64,000 bases of DNA from the NCBI RefSeq assembly GCF_016802725.1, contig NC_052666.1:11239375-11303374 (forward strand), read 5' to 3'. The notes under the pieces are model-generated. The model saw only the letters and a list, made by a program, of their open reading frames with translations, had not been told where the DNA came from and made no database searches. The position numbers were made by a program, and so were the translations under genes. Origin of the DNA: Solenopsis invicta (Eukaryota; Arthropoda; Insecta; Hymenoptera; Formicidae). How positions within the stretch are numbered: position 1 is the first letter of the stretch; every line of letters starts with the position of its first letter. Shown in pieces: positions 1 through 10,814 of this stretch.

Positions 1-738
1 TTTTTTTATTATTAATTATATTGATGTTTTTAAAACAGTAACTGTAAATTTTCATATCATTTTTATGTCTTTTGATTTATTAAAACATTTTAATTTAATT
101 CATATATAAAATTGAGTAAAGATTTTTTAAATTACTATGTATATAAAATGTATACCATATTGAATTATGTTATACAAAATACATTATTAAAGAAAAAATT
201 ACGAAAATAAAAAAACGTCTTCTATTATTAATTGAATTAAAATTTCTCAAGAAATCAAAAGATATATTTGCAATGAAAATTTATGACTGTTTTCATAACG
301 TAAATTTAATTAATAATAAAAAAAATCATTCTTTAATTTCTTTATTTTTTTAAATACAAGATTTAACAGAAAAAAAAAGAATTCTCATCCTGAAAGATTG
401 AACCTGGAACCTACAGCCTACATCATTGTGTATTCATGCATCTTTTCATACAAGCTACGCAACTAACTCGAACATTCTTTTTCCATAACGTTACTATTGA
501 TTCTACAAATGGTTCATCATGTCTTTGAATTCCTGAATAGCGAGTCTTACTATAGTAAAGATAGCTTCGTGGTTTCCATTTAGTAACAATATATATGTTA
601 CGTAAAATAAATTTTATATCCAACTAAATAAATGGTTACAAACTATAATTTATTTATTTATATATAATTTTCAAATGCTGAACCAAATCTTTTAACATTC
701 TTTTTAAATAAAAGATCATGTACATATATATATATGTG

Positions 739-797
<59 letters not shown>

Positions 798-940
798 CTA
801 ACATAACGTATTAAAATTTAGTTTACAATTCATTAGTTTTAATTAAATTTAATAAAAAAAATATATTATCTTACTCTTTCTCTTAAACATATATGTTATA
901 AATGTTCATGTATTTTTATAACTTTTTTTTGTTTTTTTAC
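1..940. other. AT-rich non-coding DNA, no gene seen
   Basis: Very AT-rich sequence with many short homopolymer runs and no long open frame in any direction. The only structured part is a GTGC-type microsatellite at 736-797. A less AT-rich patch at about 385-610 has no recognisable coding, tRNA or repeat signal. Confidence 0.6.
736..797. repeat. (TGCG)n microsatellite
   Basis: About fifteen head-to-tail copies of the tetramer TGCG, entered through a short TATATG run. Simple sequence repeat. Confidence 0.95.
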
Positions 941-1004
941 AGCACATTGGTGATGAATACCTCCAAGTACCGGAAGTAGTGATAGTTATACATACATACG
1001 TGCA

Positions 1005-1078
1005 TATGCGCGCGCGCGCACACGCACGCACGCGCGCGCGCACACGCACACAACACACACACGCGTGCGCGCGCGTAT
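1005..1078. repeat. Alternating GC/CA purine-pyrimidine tract
   Basis: Almost continuous alternation of purine and pyrimidine (GCGC, CACG, CACA, CGCG blocks) over about 70 bases, the kind of tract known to favour Z-DNA. It lies in the CpG-rich repeat, upstream of the Transib insertion point. Short frames over it are rich in Arg, Cys and Val and are an artefact of the repeat. Confidence 0.8.
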
Positions 1079-1273
1079 GAGTATGTATGTTGTGACGTGA
1101 CATCCCGTTTGGCTGTCCGTCACAGGGATCGTAAGATCCGAACGAGGAGCGCACGCTGCGCCTCTACGTCTTCTCGGCTCGGAGACGGACGTGTCGGCGA
1201 GTGCGCTTACAATTTCGCGTCTTTGTTTTGTGTGCGCGTGTCCGTCCGTTAATTTTAGCGACGTTTTGCGGAT

Positions 1274-1278
1274 CGGCG
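1274..1278. repeat. Transib target site duplication, left copy
   Basis: CGGCG directly before the CACAGTG terminus, repeated perfectly at 7475-7479 directly after the other terminus. Five-base, GC-rich duplications are the rule for Transib elements. Confidence 0.93.
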
Positions 1279-1312
1279 CACAGTGGGTCGAACAGTATGA
1301 AAACGCGGACAT
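1279..1312 (+). repeat. Transib left terminal inverted repeat, RSS-like
   Basis: Reads CACAGTG (1279-1285), a 12-base spacer (1286-1297), the A-rich nonamer TGAAAACGC (1298-1306), then GGACAT. CACAGTG is the consensus heptamer of V(D)J recombination signals, and the A-rich block sits where a 12-spacer nonamer would be. The nonamer match to the vertebrate ACAAAAACC is only approximate. Confidence 0.9.
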
Positions 1313-1838
1313 GAGCTTAAAAAAAAATTTTTTTTTATCAAGTTTGTAATTTCATATTTTGTTACTTGAAATGTCATAGAAATAGTATGTAACCTTCATT
1401 TTCAAAAATATTGTTATAATTTATGCGTAAAATAACCATAACTCTTATGAATTAAACAGTTCTGGATTTCCATGAATTTAATTGTCTATTTTCAAGGTAG
1501 AATATTTCTTTTCCCTTCGTACATTATCATATCAACTTTTTTACAGTAAATGTACTATTCTTTGGCTTGAAATTAATTCATATCTGATTAAAGAAATAGC
1601 GTAATTTACAATTTGGCAATTAATTTTATAATGTCTAAAAAAAAATTCAAATTATGAAATTATAAGTTAACTTTTACATAAAAATCTTACAATATCTTGA
1701 AATCTAACTTGTTTTATTTTATTAAAGGGACATTATACTTCATGAAACGACATGGTTCAGCTGCAATAATTTGCAATCTTGAGAGATACATCCTTTTTTT
1801 GTAAAAAGGGTCCCGAAAAAATCTCAACATATACATAT
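1313..1838. other. Transib left interior, non-coding
   Basis: AT-rich sequence between the left terminal repeat and the nested LTR-like insertion. No open frame, repeat or splice-like exon was seen. Confidence 0.5.
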
Positions 1839-3769
1839 TGTTACATCCAGCCTTAAGGAAAGGAAGGCAGGGAAGGATGCAACAAAAACTCTTTTATTCT
1901 CGTGACCGCACTAGTGGGACGTGCGGCACGAGCCGAACGCACTTTTGAAGATTCCGAAATTATGCGTCAACGTGTAATGACACGCTTTAACGCCTTTTCA
2001 AAATCGTACGATCGTTGGTCCTAATTTGAGTCAGAGAATTCAATCTCTAAAACTCGGGATCGGACCGAGTGTAATCTTTTCGAGTCGGGAGGTTAGTGTG
2101 TGAGTACGAGATAGGTTTGATGAAATAAAATTTTACATTGGAGCTTCTTTTAAACTAAAATTTAACATATATTCTGATACTTGAATTTTACATACATAAA
2201 GGTTCAAAAAGAATTAGCAAATGAATACATTATCGGTTATTGTTATTTAATAGAAAAAAGAAAACAATATAACAAGGTAATCATTGTTAATTAAGACAGC
2301 AGTACGTAATCGGTTGGTTTAATTAAAATACAAAACGATTAGGTAATGATTATTCAGAAGTTTAAAATTTATATACATTGTTTAATATCGAATTATAAAA
2401 GTGAACAAAACAAGAAATTAATTAAAGGTTATTGAAGAAATTAGTATTATGCATTATCGCTAGGAGTTATAGTATAAAATAAAAAAATAAAAAACTTAAT
2501 TCTATTACATTTGTGTAGGAGAAGATGGAATTGATTGATTTCGGTTACGGGAATTGTAATTATGCGTTGAGATTTATATTTTAACTATTAAATCAAATCA
2601 AAACCTAAGATTTAAGAATGGAAGTAGAACATTTCATTTACATAGAGATTTAAGAAATATTTAGAGGGAAAGTCGGGAATTGTCTAAAATGAGAATTGCT
2701 GTATTAATCCGAAATAAAAATAATAATATTGGGAACAAGGAGCTGGGACATGAACGCTGTGATTGCTCATTAGCGATTGATTCCTGGCGAGTTGAATGGA
2801 AAATTGAAGTAAAACCAAAAAAGAGAAAAAAAGAAAAAACTTACTTATTAGTTAGACAAGAAGAGAAAGGGAAGAACTATGGAAATCTGCGGGTTGAAAG
2901 GTGCTTGACGCAGCGCAGGCTGTCCGCTCTGGGGATGCTTCAACGGTGGGCTGCTCGGAGTTTTAATGTATGTGATTCTTAAGCACAGATTCTAAGTTTA
3001 AAACGATTTTGAAAATAACGCGCACAGCTTCGACACGTGCAACGCGTGGATGTGAGTGCGAACTTGAACTTTGAATTTTTTGAATGAAAAATGAATGAAT
3101 CAATGAATCAGTGAATGCTCGAGCCGTTCGAAGCTGCGTATTTTATAGGGCTTAGGAAAAGGGCGTGAGATTAGTTTAGTGGGTGAGATGAGGATTTGAT
3201 TGGGTAAAGCCTTTTGAGCTTTTTCCCCTTCTTTGGAGATTCCTTGTTGTCGAAATTTCGAGCTTATTCGTTGGGTAGTTCACCAACGCTCACTACCAAT
3301 CATCTTCTCGGATGATCTCTCGTTGGCTAATTTTCCATCTTCTCCCGATTTTTCTTAACTCTAAGAGGGGCGAGCAGTTGCATCACCCAATCGCTTAAGG
3401 GATTCGTTATCTTACGGTTTCTCTTCTTGGAACGTTCGGTCCCGATTTTTTATATCGCCGCGTCCGTTTATTTGGGACTCGCTTTTCATATGAATCATCT
3501 TTCCGTTCGTGATGAAACGTAGGTTCGAACAAACAAAGCCGGGTTATAAATTTTGATTTTATAGTTTTATAGTTTCCGTCCGGCGTCGCGACTCAATCTT
3601 ATCTCCGATTGTTGCCAGATTTTAATAACGTTTAGATTTTTTCTCTTTCGAGTCCAGGCTTTGTTCGTCCATATGAATTATTAAATAAGCATCGTTGCTT
3701 GTAATTTTGTCGTCGCACGATTTCTCCTTTTTTTGCTTCTATTTATTGCTCCGGATGTAATATGTGGCC

Positions 3770-3820
<51 letters not shown>

Positions 3821-3993
3821 CGAGAACAATGTTTGATTTTTTTTTTTTTATAATAGCCGGGTGATAGTGTTATTTGTAAAAGAGAAATCGTGGAGTTCCG
3901 GGTATAAGTTTTGTAAATTTTACAGACAATCCCTTAGCATAATTTATATAATGGATGCGAAAAGGGAAATCGTGAAATCCTCCGGATGTAACA
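1839..3993. mobile_element. Probable solo LTR (about 2.15 kb) nested in the Transib
   Basis: Begins TGTTACATCC and ends GGATGTAACA, the TG...CA boundary with short inverted ends typical of Ty3/gypsy or BEL-type LTRs. The flanks share ATAT on both sides, compatible with a 4-bp target duplication, though the context is AT-rich and the match is weak evidence. No gag-pol frame is present, so a solo LTR fits better than a full element. The 100-codon frame near 2680-2982 matches nothing I know. An (AT)n run lies at 3771-3819. A non-autonomous DNA element with short inverted ends is the alternative. Confidence 0.6.
3771..3819. repeat. (AT)n microsatellite
   Basis: Uninterrupted AT dinucleotide run inside the LTR-like insertion. 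Confidence 0.95.
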
Positions 3994-4333
3994 ATATATT
4001 TCGGCTTTAAATCACTAATATGTTTATAATACGAGCGTCAAAAGTTTATTAATATACATATACGTTTTGAATTATAAATATTAATGTGTTACTAAAAATA
4101 TTAAAGATTATTTTGAGATATTATAAATAAATAAATTATTTCATCGTAGTACTGACACTTTACTATTAATCATAGTAAATAACATTTCATAATTTATTAT
4201 TATATTTTTGCATTTTGTGGGTAACAAATTCATAATTTTATTTTACATTCTTTTGTATTCTTTTCTCGTAATTGTCACATTTTCATGTATAAATTTGAAT
4301 TTATTGATCAACAGTAACGAGTTTACCGAGCAT

Positions 4334-4460
4334 TTAAATTTGCCGTACGTCAAAATCATTCACTAATTTGATGGGAATGAAACTACTCCTGACAATAGAA
4401 TCATTCTGTACGTTTTTATTTTGAACATTTTGCTTGTAAGATTTTCGAGTTGAAACTCTA
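4334..4460 (-). pseudogene. Inverted fragment of a second Transib transposase
   Basis: On the minus strand this stretch reads YKQ...QNKNVQNDSIVRSSFIPIKL..., closely parallel to residues about 284-312 of the intact transposase at 4954-6816 (YKQKFQNKN...SFVPIKLI). It is on the opposite strand, lacks the catalytic Asp just upstream and is not flanked by more transposase. It is a dead fragment of a related Transib, inserted into or rearranged within the upstream part of this element. Confidence 0.7.
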
Positions 4461-4953
4461 TCACAAGTCTTCTTTTTACTCCCGACTGCTGCCAACTTTC
4501 GGTTGTTTTTTCTTCTATAAGCCCTTTTATACAAGATGTATACAAACAAAAGAACATCAGTAGCACGATACATGAAGACCGTGCTTGTGTGTGTGAACAA
4601 AGTCAAAATAACCATCCCCACCACAGCAATCTTCAAGCTAGAGCCACTAGTGACTAATGGAGGGAATGTTGTGGTGGGAGGAATTGCCAGAGTTGACAAC
4701 ATTGCTTCTGAGGCTCGAGCGTGTTACATCACGAGCTCGAGCAACTGGTATGCAACGCGTGTGCGACAAGACAAGAGAAACAACACGAGATAGAACCTCT
4801 CGCTTGCCAAATTCTGCACTAAAATCAGAACTTGATAGCGTTTTTCTGATCTAATGCGTGACTCTTTTATATGTATTTCAGATATTTTATTATATTAGGT
4901 GCAAATTTTTTTCGCAACTTTGATTTATTAACTGCTAGATTTCTCTGATTAAT
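4461..4953. promoter_or_regulatory. Upstream region of the Transib transposase
   Basis: Non-coding sequence between the inverted fragment and the transposase start. It would have to hold the promoter, but no clear TATA box or initiator can be assigned. Part of it (about 4540-4800) is less AT-rich and may be another insertion. Confidence 0.3.
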
Positions 4954-6816
4954 ATGGCAACATTAACAAATAAAGATTTATTTTTTTTCTTAAAAAATTT
5001 AGATTCTACTATAACTTATAAAGAACAATTGTTTGATTTTGTTGTAGAAAGATTAAATATTAATTCTTTAGAATCTGGAAATTCCGAAAAAATAAAAAAA
5101 TATTTACGATCATTTTGTGCTAACGTTTCTACACGATGGAAGAAATCAAGTAGAACGTTACATTTTACAAAATATAATAATATGTGGCTCAATAAAGAAT
5201 TTCAAATTCCAAACAGTATAAATTCTGGAAATTTCCATAAATCTGCATGCCCTAATGTAGCACCATCTAAATCTTTTTCTGAAATTACTGAAAGACACAA
5301 ACGAAGACGAACTGAGAATCTGCGGGAGTCCAATCCAACGGAAGTTCTCCTTTATGCAACACAAAAAAAATTATTAAGCAATGGGTCAACAGACATGGCA
5401 AAGATATTGGATTATCTTATAAAAAATCCAAATGAGGCTAAGAGAGTAAGAGATTTTTGTGAAAATAAAATAGAAATCCCTTTATATTCGAAAGAGAAAT
5501 GTTTATCTTTACTTCTTACTTTAAACCTGTCTAAGTTGCAATATATACATTTAAGAGAAATCTGCGTTGAAAGTGGTACAAATCAATATGTATCATATTA
5601 TAATATACAACAAGCAAAGTCGGAATGTTATCCGCCAAAAAATAAAATAACAATAACTGATACACTTGCTTCAATTCAAGTACAAACAATTTTAGATCTT
5701 ACGAGTACAAGATTACTTAGTGTCTGCGAACAAAATTTGGATAACGATCAAAATTTAAAATTAATTTGCAAGTGGGGCTTTGATGGAGCTTTTAGTCAAA
5801 GTACTTATAAGCAAAAATTTCAAAATAAAAACGCATCAGACAACTCCATAGTTATGACTAGTTTTGTTCCCATTAAATTAATAAGTGACTGTGACATTAT
5901 ATGGTCAAATCCAAATCCATCTTCAACTCGTTATTGCCGACCAATAAAATTTGAATTCGTTCATGACAATGCGGAAATTACGAAAACAGAATATGAAAGA
6001 ATGCAAAATGAAATTGTGAATTTGTTACCTACAAAGTGTGGAAATATTACAATAAATTATGAAATGTTGTTCACCATGATTGATGGTAAAGTATGTACAG
6101 CTTTATCAAAATCAGCATTATCTTGCTCTTCATGTTACATCTGTGGGGCAAAACCTTCCGAGATGAACAACATCAATAAAATATTGGATAAAAATGTTGA
6201 TATTGATGCGTATAATTATGGGATATCAAGTCTTCACGCAAGAATTAGCTGCATGGAATTTTTACTCCATATTTCGTACAATTTGCCATTTAAAAAATGG
6301 AGTGTACGTGACCCTGTCTTAAAAAAGCAACGAGAAGAAAATAAAAGAAGGATACAGCAAGAATTTAGAAAAGAATTAGGATTGCTTATTGATATCGTTA
6401 AACAAGGATCAGGGTCAACTAACGATGGGAATACAGCCAGGCGATTCTTTTCTGAAATACACACAAGTGCTAAAATCACAGAATTAGACGAATCTTTAAT
6501 AAAAAGATTTTCCGTGATACTACAGGCAATCTCATGCGGAGAGAAAATAAATGCTAGGAAATTTGCTTCATATACTTTCGAAACCGCGAAAAAATTAGTT
6601 GAAACCTATGGGTGGTATTACATGACAGCCACCGTACATAAACTCTTAATTCATGGAGAGGCCATAATTTCCAATTTTTCGATCCCCATTGGGCATTTAT
6701 CAGAAGAGGCAAGTGAAGCGCGAAACAAGGAATTTCGAGAATATAGAAGAACACATTCACATAAAATGGATAGAATAAAAACCAATGAAGACATTTTACA
6801 TCACCTTTTAATCTAA
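4954..6816 (+). CDS. Transib transposase with complete RAG1-like core
   Basis: Uninterrupted 620-codon frame, a usual Transib length. The family excises DNA at CACAGTG-type ends by nicking and hairpin formation, as RAG1 does at recombination signals. Aligning by eye to the RAG1 core: the first catalytic Asp is D277 in WGFDGAFSQSTYKQ; the second is D377 in TMIDGKVC, 17 residues before C394 of the zinc-binding CYIC (RAG1 has D708 and C727, 19 apart); the zinc histidines are H562 and H567 in VHKLLIHGE (RAG1 H937/H942); the catalytic Glu is E588 in ASEARNK (RAG1 E962 in NESGNK). No RING or nonamer-binding region equivalent to the RAG1 N-terminus was recognised. The first ATG lies in the open frame, after AT-rich non-coding DNA. 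No intron is needed. Nuclear action is expected. Confidence 0.95.
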   Translation: MATLTNKDLFFFLKNLDSTITYKEQLFDFVVERLNINSLESGNSEKIKKYLRSFCANVSTRWKKSSRTLHFTKYNNMWLNKEFQIPNSINSGNFHKSACPNVAPSKSFSEITERHKRRRTENLRESNPTEVLLYATQKKLLSNGSTDMAKILDYLIKNPNEAKRVRDFCENKIEIPLYSKEKCLSLLLTLNLSKLQYIHLREICVESGTNQYVSYYNIQQAKSECYPPKNKITITDTLASIQVQTILDLTSTRLLSVCEQNLDNDQNLKLICKWGFDGAFSQSTYKQKFQNKNASDNSIVMTSFVPIKLISDCDIIWSNPNPSSTRYCRPIKFEFVHDNAEITKTEYERMQNEIVNLLPTKCGNITINYEMLFTMIDGKVCTALSKSALSCSSCYICGAKPSEMNNINKILDKNVDIDAYNYGISSLHARISCMEFLLHISYNLPFKKWSVRDPVLKKQREENKRRIQQEFRKELGLLIDIVKQGSGSTNDGNTARRFFSEIHTSAKITELDESLIKRFSVILQAISCGEKINARKFASYTFETAKKLVETYGWYYMTATVHKLLIHGEAIISNFSIPIGHLSEEASEARNKEFREYRRTHSHKMDRIKTNEDILHHLLI

Positions 6817-6977
6817 TCTGATCCCGTAATTTCCAATTTAAGACCAAGACACAATGAAAAGAAAAAACAAGATATATTTCCCGAGACACTAGAAATGTTA
6901 TTATAAATACATGCTCATCTTCTCTTTCTCTATTACACACGCACGCACGCACGCGCGCACACACACACACACACACG

Positions 6978-7008
<31 letters not shown>

Positions 7009-7085
7009 CATCACAAGGAGGGTTTGAAGTCTTTAAATACTGTGGAGTTGACGAACCACGGGGTCCTTATCCTTGTGGTATGCAA

Positions 7086-7126
<41 letters not shown>

Positions 7127-7440
7127 ACAAGGAGGGTTTGGAGTCTTTAAATACTGTGGAGTTGACGAACCACGGGGTCCTTATCCTTGTGGTATGCAAA
7201 CACACACACACACACACACACACAAACACGATATGCAAAAACCGACCGTGCAACCTCCTCGTGGTGCATATTGGATAACACTAATGCCGGCGGTAACTGC
7301 TCGTTTATAAAAATTGTTAAAAATTATTGTTTATTGCAATATTACATACAAAATTTATTTAAATTGCTAAGATACACATTTTTGATCATGAATGCATGAT
7401 CATTTCGCTTTAGTTGTAGTATTTTGTCCCGACGAGTGCA
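6817..7440. repeat. Transib 3' region with (CA)n tracts and a two-copy minisatellite
   Basis: Downstream of the stop codon are CA-rich microsatellites (about 6934-7008, 7085-7125, 7200-7225). A unit of about 120 bases containing ACCACAAGGAGGGTTTG and ending in a CA run is present twice in tandem (about 7008-7125 and 7124-7225). Frames of poly-Thr-His across it are artefacts of the repeat. The rest up to the right terminal repeat is non-coding. Confidence 0.85.
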
Positions 7441-7474
7441 ATGTCCGCTTTTTCCTATGTTTCGACCCACTGTG
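7441..7474 (-). repeat. Transib right terminal inverted repeat, RSS-like
   Basis: Read inward on the minus strand it is CACAGTG, a 12-base spacer, GGAAAAAGC, then GGACAT. It matches the left end at 29 of 34 positions, with differences mainly in the spacer. Both ends therefore carry a 12-base spacing rather than a 12/23 pair. The target duplication CGGCG follows at 7475-7479. Confidence 0.9.
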
Positions 7475-9035
7475 CGGCGGCTAGCGGATATTCATTTTTT
7501 GTATCGACGAAGTCTCACCCGGCCAACAGACTGCAAGAAGAAGGACCTACCGCCACTTGAAATCTTCCGGACCGTGCGCAGGATCGCAGTAGCGCGCACG
7601 ACAGGTGATCTCTCTTCATTTAGTTACATTATCCGTACCGTCGCGCCTGTACGCAACAGTAAGGCCGCTGAATATTGCAGGACGCAAAGAGGAAAGGTCC
7701 GACGTAGGGACGTCGACACTCCCCGCAGATCATCGCGTGGGAGACCCCGAACGAGGAGCTGCGAGAAAATGTTCCTGACTTGGTCCCGAGCGCGGAGGCG
7801 CCGGATACCGAAGAGTCCGTAGGGATAGCCGTCCGGCCTCGGGAAAACCACAGGAAGAATCGCGAGCTACCCAAAGACACCGACTACCTCAAATTGCGCG
7901 CCGCGGCGCGACAGCCTGATTAGAGGGTCGCGAGGACCGCGTAATGAAGCGGAACCAATAGCGCGGCGCGACAAACCCCCGTGCGTGGGGCGAGAGATCC
8001 TGGCGTGCCGCCTACCGAATTTCCTCGCGTTATCGATCACTTCGCTGTGGATCGTCGCGTGTGCACCATCCCGAGCCGAGACGACGGGAGCCGTCTTTGA
8101 AGACGAGTTACACCCCCGCGCGAGGAGTATTGGGAGCAAGGCCAGCCTCGTGGTAAGACGAACGAGACTTGTGTAAAGCCACCGATTTCGCCGGTCGGAT
8201 GAGTCGCGCGTGCGATAGCTGCATTTAGAGTTAACGTTCGCCGTAAAATCTTCCGCCGGAATGGGAACACGCCGGTGATTGCGTGCTGTCCGTGTGCTCA
8301 GTCGCCGTACGTCTCATCCGATCAAGTTGCGTCCTGATTCTTTTCGGTTCCGTTTATTGAGAGCGTCGCCGACACCACAGCTAAGTCGCGCTAATTGTGT
8401 AAGATTCTTATGTGGCGTCTGTAGTAGCGTTTGTATGTGTCTTTGCCTGGCGATCGCGTATTTCCGATCGCATATTTCGTACCTAATTTTGCGTGAAAGG
8501 GGAGTGCGTGTGGAGAGTCTCGAGTGTGCGCGGCGTGTTGTCCGCCGCTAATCAAGATGGAATTTTGACTCTCTCCGTTCGGTGAGCTCGCACCGACGAC
8601 CGCGTGGGATTTTCCGATCGCGCCCGGATTGCGAGACATTGTTGCGGGACTCTGTGAGTCGATGTCAGATATTGGCCGAAATACATTGTTAACTTTTCTG
8701 TCATATTGATGTGTTCTATTTAAGTTCCCTCTCTCTCCACTAACGTCCCGCCCGCAGCGAACCACCTCCTCTGCCAATTCCGTGGCTGAGCTATCGGTTA
8801 AGAGAGCCCGTTATTGCCCGTGACGAGGTAGAGTAATTTCGTGTTTCTTTTCCCGGCAGGAATCGGGAGATCGGCAACGTTTTGACCTAAGAGTGGCACG
8901 CTCGCTCGTGCCTGGCGCCTAATCGTACCGTCTGATTTTGCGCATTTGATGTGAGCAACTTTGCGAACCCCTTGCTACCTAACTAGCGTCACGAGCAATT
9001 AACGCAGTTGCACCACGCTCGTGAGTGCGGTCGCA
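7475..9035. repeat. CpG-rich dispersed repeat, right part
   Basis: Resumes immediately after the Transib right end. The last 750 bases (about 8280-9035) match the reverse complement of 63247-64000 over long stretches with scattered substitutions, for example GGCACGCTCGCTCGTGCC and CCAATTCCGTGGCTGAGC. Both copies end at the same base (...GTGAGTGCGGTCGCA) and are followed by unrelated sequence, which marks 9035 as a true repeat boundary. High CpG content and absence of a long meaningful frame suggest an LTR or the promoter region of a retroelement. The element class is not identified. Confidence 0.7.
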
Positions 9036-10010
9036 ATATATATAATATAAAATGTTTAAAACGGCACACTAATGTTTCTTTCAGAATCTACAGATGAACA
9101 AAACGTTGCGTCGAAATACTTCGACAGTCTTTAAAAAAAAGGGAATGCATTATGAATAAAATCATGAAGCAAAGTTAAAATTTGTGCAATTTTTTCCTAA
9201 TTATACATTGTACGAAATACTTTTAGACATCTCTACTGACTTCGATAAGAGAATGGAATTATCTCAGTTGCACAATTAAACCTTTTTTTATGGAGTCAAC
9301 AAATTACGAGTTATTTATAATTGCTAATGCGTCTCAACACAATAATTGGCTAAAAAGACCAGCAATTAAAGTTATTGATTCTCTGCCCTAATACGATATT
9401 TCGCATCATCTGTCGGACTGTTACAATCATTCAGAATATGTTAACGTATTCATGGACGCTATTCATACCATTACCATGTCGTCGTCCATATTGATAATCG
9501 TCGGAAACGAATTGTCTGCTGAACTTTGCCTTTGAACGGGCTTCTTCCTTACGAGTCCGTCTGTGATTAATAAAAGTAAAAGAAGATCACACTCTTCTTT
9601 AATTTTTATGGTATCATCTTCGATGAAATTGAAGTAAGTTTTGCAATAATTATTTCCATGTTTCAGAATAAGTTATTATATACAATTATTATGTCAATAA
9701 GTTATTTACTAAGCTAGCCTCTCTCTCTCTCTCTTTCTCTAAGTTAATTATAATTAATATCATAAACCAAACATCAATGATGGAATATAATAATAATCAG
9801 TAATCAGAAACGTTGAACGTGTCGGTATAAAACATTGATTTTTATCAAAATAATGATTGTTTAATAGTTTGTTCAATATTAATCAAATCACATTATAAAA
9901 TCAAAAACTGTATTTTTCGTTTGAAAGCGAGAAAATTTCTGTCACTCGTATAAAATGTTAAAAGATTTCCCATATGTTCCATCAATTAGCAAAGATATAG
10001 AACAGAGCTA
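9036..10010. other. Non-coding, AT-rich; short coding-like patch
   Basis: Mostly AT-rich with no gene. The patch at about 9290-9535 has two short frames of moderate composition (one starting at the ATG near 9291, about 34 codons) but no splice-supported gene or family resemblance. A short CT run lies at 9719-9737. Confidence 0.4.
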
Positions 10011-10119
10011 TGTCGTACAGTTCTGTGACAATATTTTCAATATCTATGACAATTCTCATTACAAATTTTCTCACGAACATCGGTAGCGACCGTAAATATT
10101 GTCATAGAACTGTACGACA
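10011..10119. repeat. Palindromic MITE, 109 bp
   Basis: Starts TGTCGTACAGTTCT and ends with its inverted counterpart AGAACTGTACGACA. About 26 bases at each end pair with one or two mismatches, leaving a short loop region. Foldback MITE of undetermined superfamily. Confidence 0.85.
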
Positions 10120-10241
10120 GAATTCTCTTCTTTATCTCCGATAACTGATGAACCAACCATAGTCATGGAATATATGGGAAATTTTTTGACATTTTATATG
10201 AGTGACAGATCATCTCGTTTTCAAACAAAAAATACGCAATA

Positions 10242-10243
<2 letters not shown>

Positions 10244-10295
<52 letters not shown>

Positions 10296-10405
10296 CGGAG
10301 AGAAAGATGTGATTCAGTCAATCTTAGAGAACAGACAGCGGAGAGAGGGGAGAGAAAGAGAGAGAGAGAAAATACGGAGAAAAAGATGTGATTCAGTCAA
10401 TCTTT
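10244..10405. repeat. (GA)n microsatellite with duplicated flank
   Basis: GA runs followed by a flank beginning AATACGGAGA and containing GATGTGATTCAGTCAATCTT, present twice (about 10291 and 10371). This is a local tandem duplication of about 80 bases. Glu-Arg repeat frames over it are artefacts. Confidence 0.85.
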
Positions 10406-10814
10406 AGATGAATACTAACCTTAAGGCCACAAGGCTCCAAAACTCGTAAAAAGTGTCGTAAAAAAATTCGTATGTATGTCTCGAAGTATATATGTCTCCA
10501 AGCTCCAGCTTCCTTCCCTGGCAACCGCTCAATTATTATCTCGAAGTCCGAGCTCCGGCTTCTCTGGCAGCCGGAGCTCAAACTTCGATTCAAGACCACA
10601 GTCAACCACTCACTTCTCCTTCCGGGATTGCGTGCACGCACAAAATTAAGAAAATGCAAAAGAATCAGAAACGGAAAAACCGGGCCACGTCCACCTGCCG
10701 TCAGAAACAGAGAGAAAAAAAGGGTCCAGAAAACAAAACGCGGGAGCCCGCGTCCGTGTCGTTAGCCGCGAGACCCCCGGTCGAGCGCTCCTTCAGCGCC
10801 TTCACACCGTGTCC

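Larger units (their letters stand above)
941..1278. repeat. CpG-rich dispersed repeat, left part (split by Transib)
   Basis: GC- and CpG-rich sequence standing out from AT-rich surroundings. It stops exactly at the Transib target duplication and resumes at 7475 on the far side, so 941-1278 and 7475-9035 were one block of about 1.9 kb. The left limit is judged only from the composition change. No coding potential is evident. Confidence 0.55.
1279..7474 (+). mobile_element. Complete Transib DNA transposon (RAG1-related), 6196 bp
   Basis: Element with both ends defined to the base. Each terminus starts CACAGTGGGTCGAA going inward, the first 34 bases of the two ends agree at 29 positions, and a perfect 5-bp duplication CGGCG flanks it. 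It encodes one transposase, at 4954-6816. Most described Transibs are about 3 to 4 kb; the extra length here is largely a nested LTR-like insertion (1839-3993) and an inverted Transib fragment near 4334-4460. Intact ends, an intact target duplication and an open transposase frame point to a young element. Whether it is still mobile cannot be judged from sequence. Confidence 0.95.

Noticed and set aside
6934..7253. Poly-Thr/His and poly-Cys/Val frames
   Set aside because: Pure translation of (CA)n and (TG)n microsatellites.
1279..7474. A RAG2-like partner gene in the Transib, as in ProtoRAG
   Set aside because: No kelch-type or other second frame occurs on either strand; the space is taken by the LTR-like insertion, a fragment and CA repeats.
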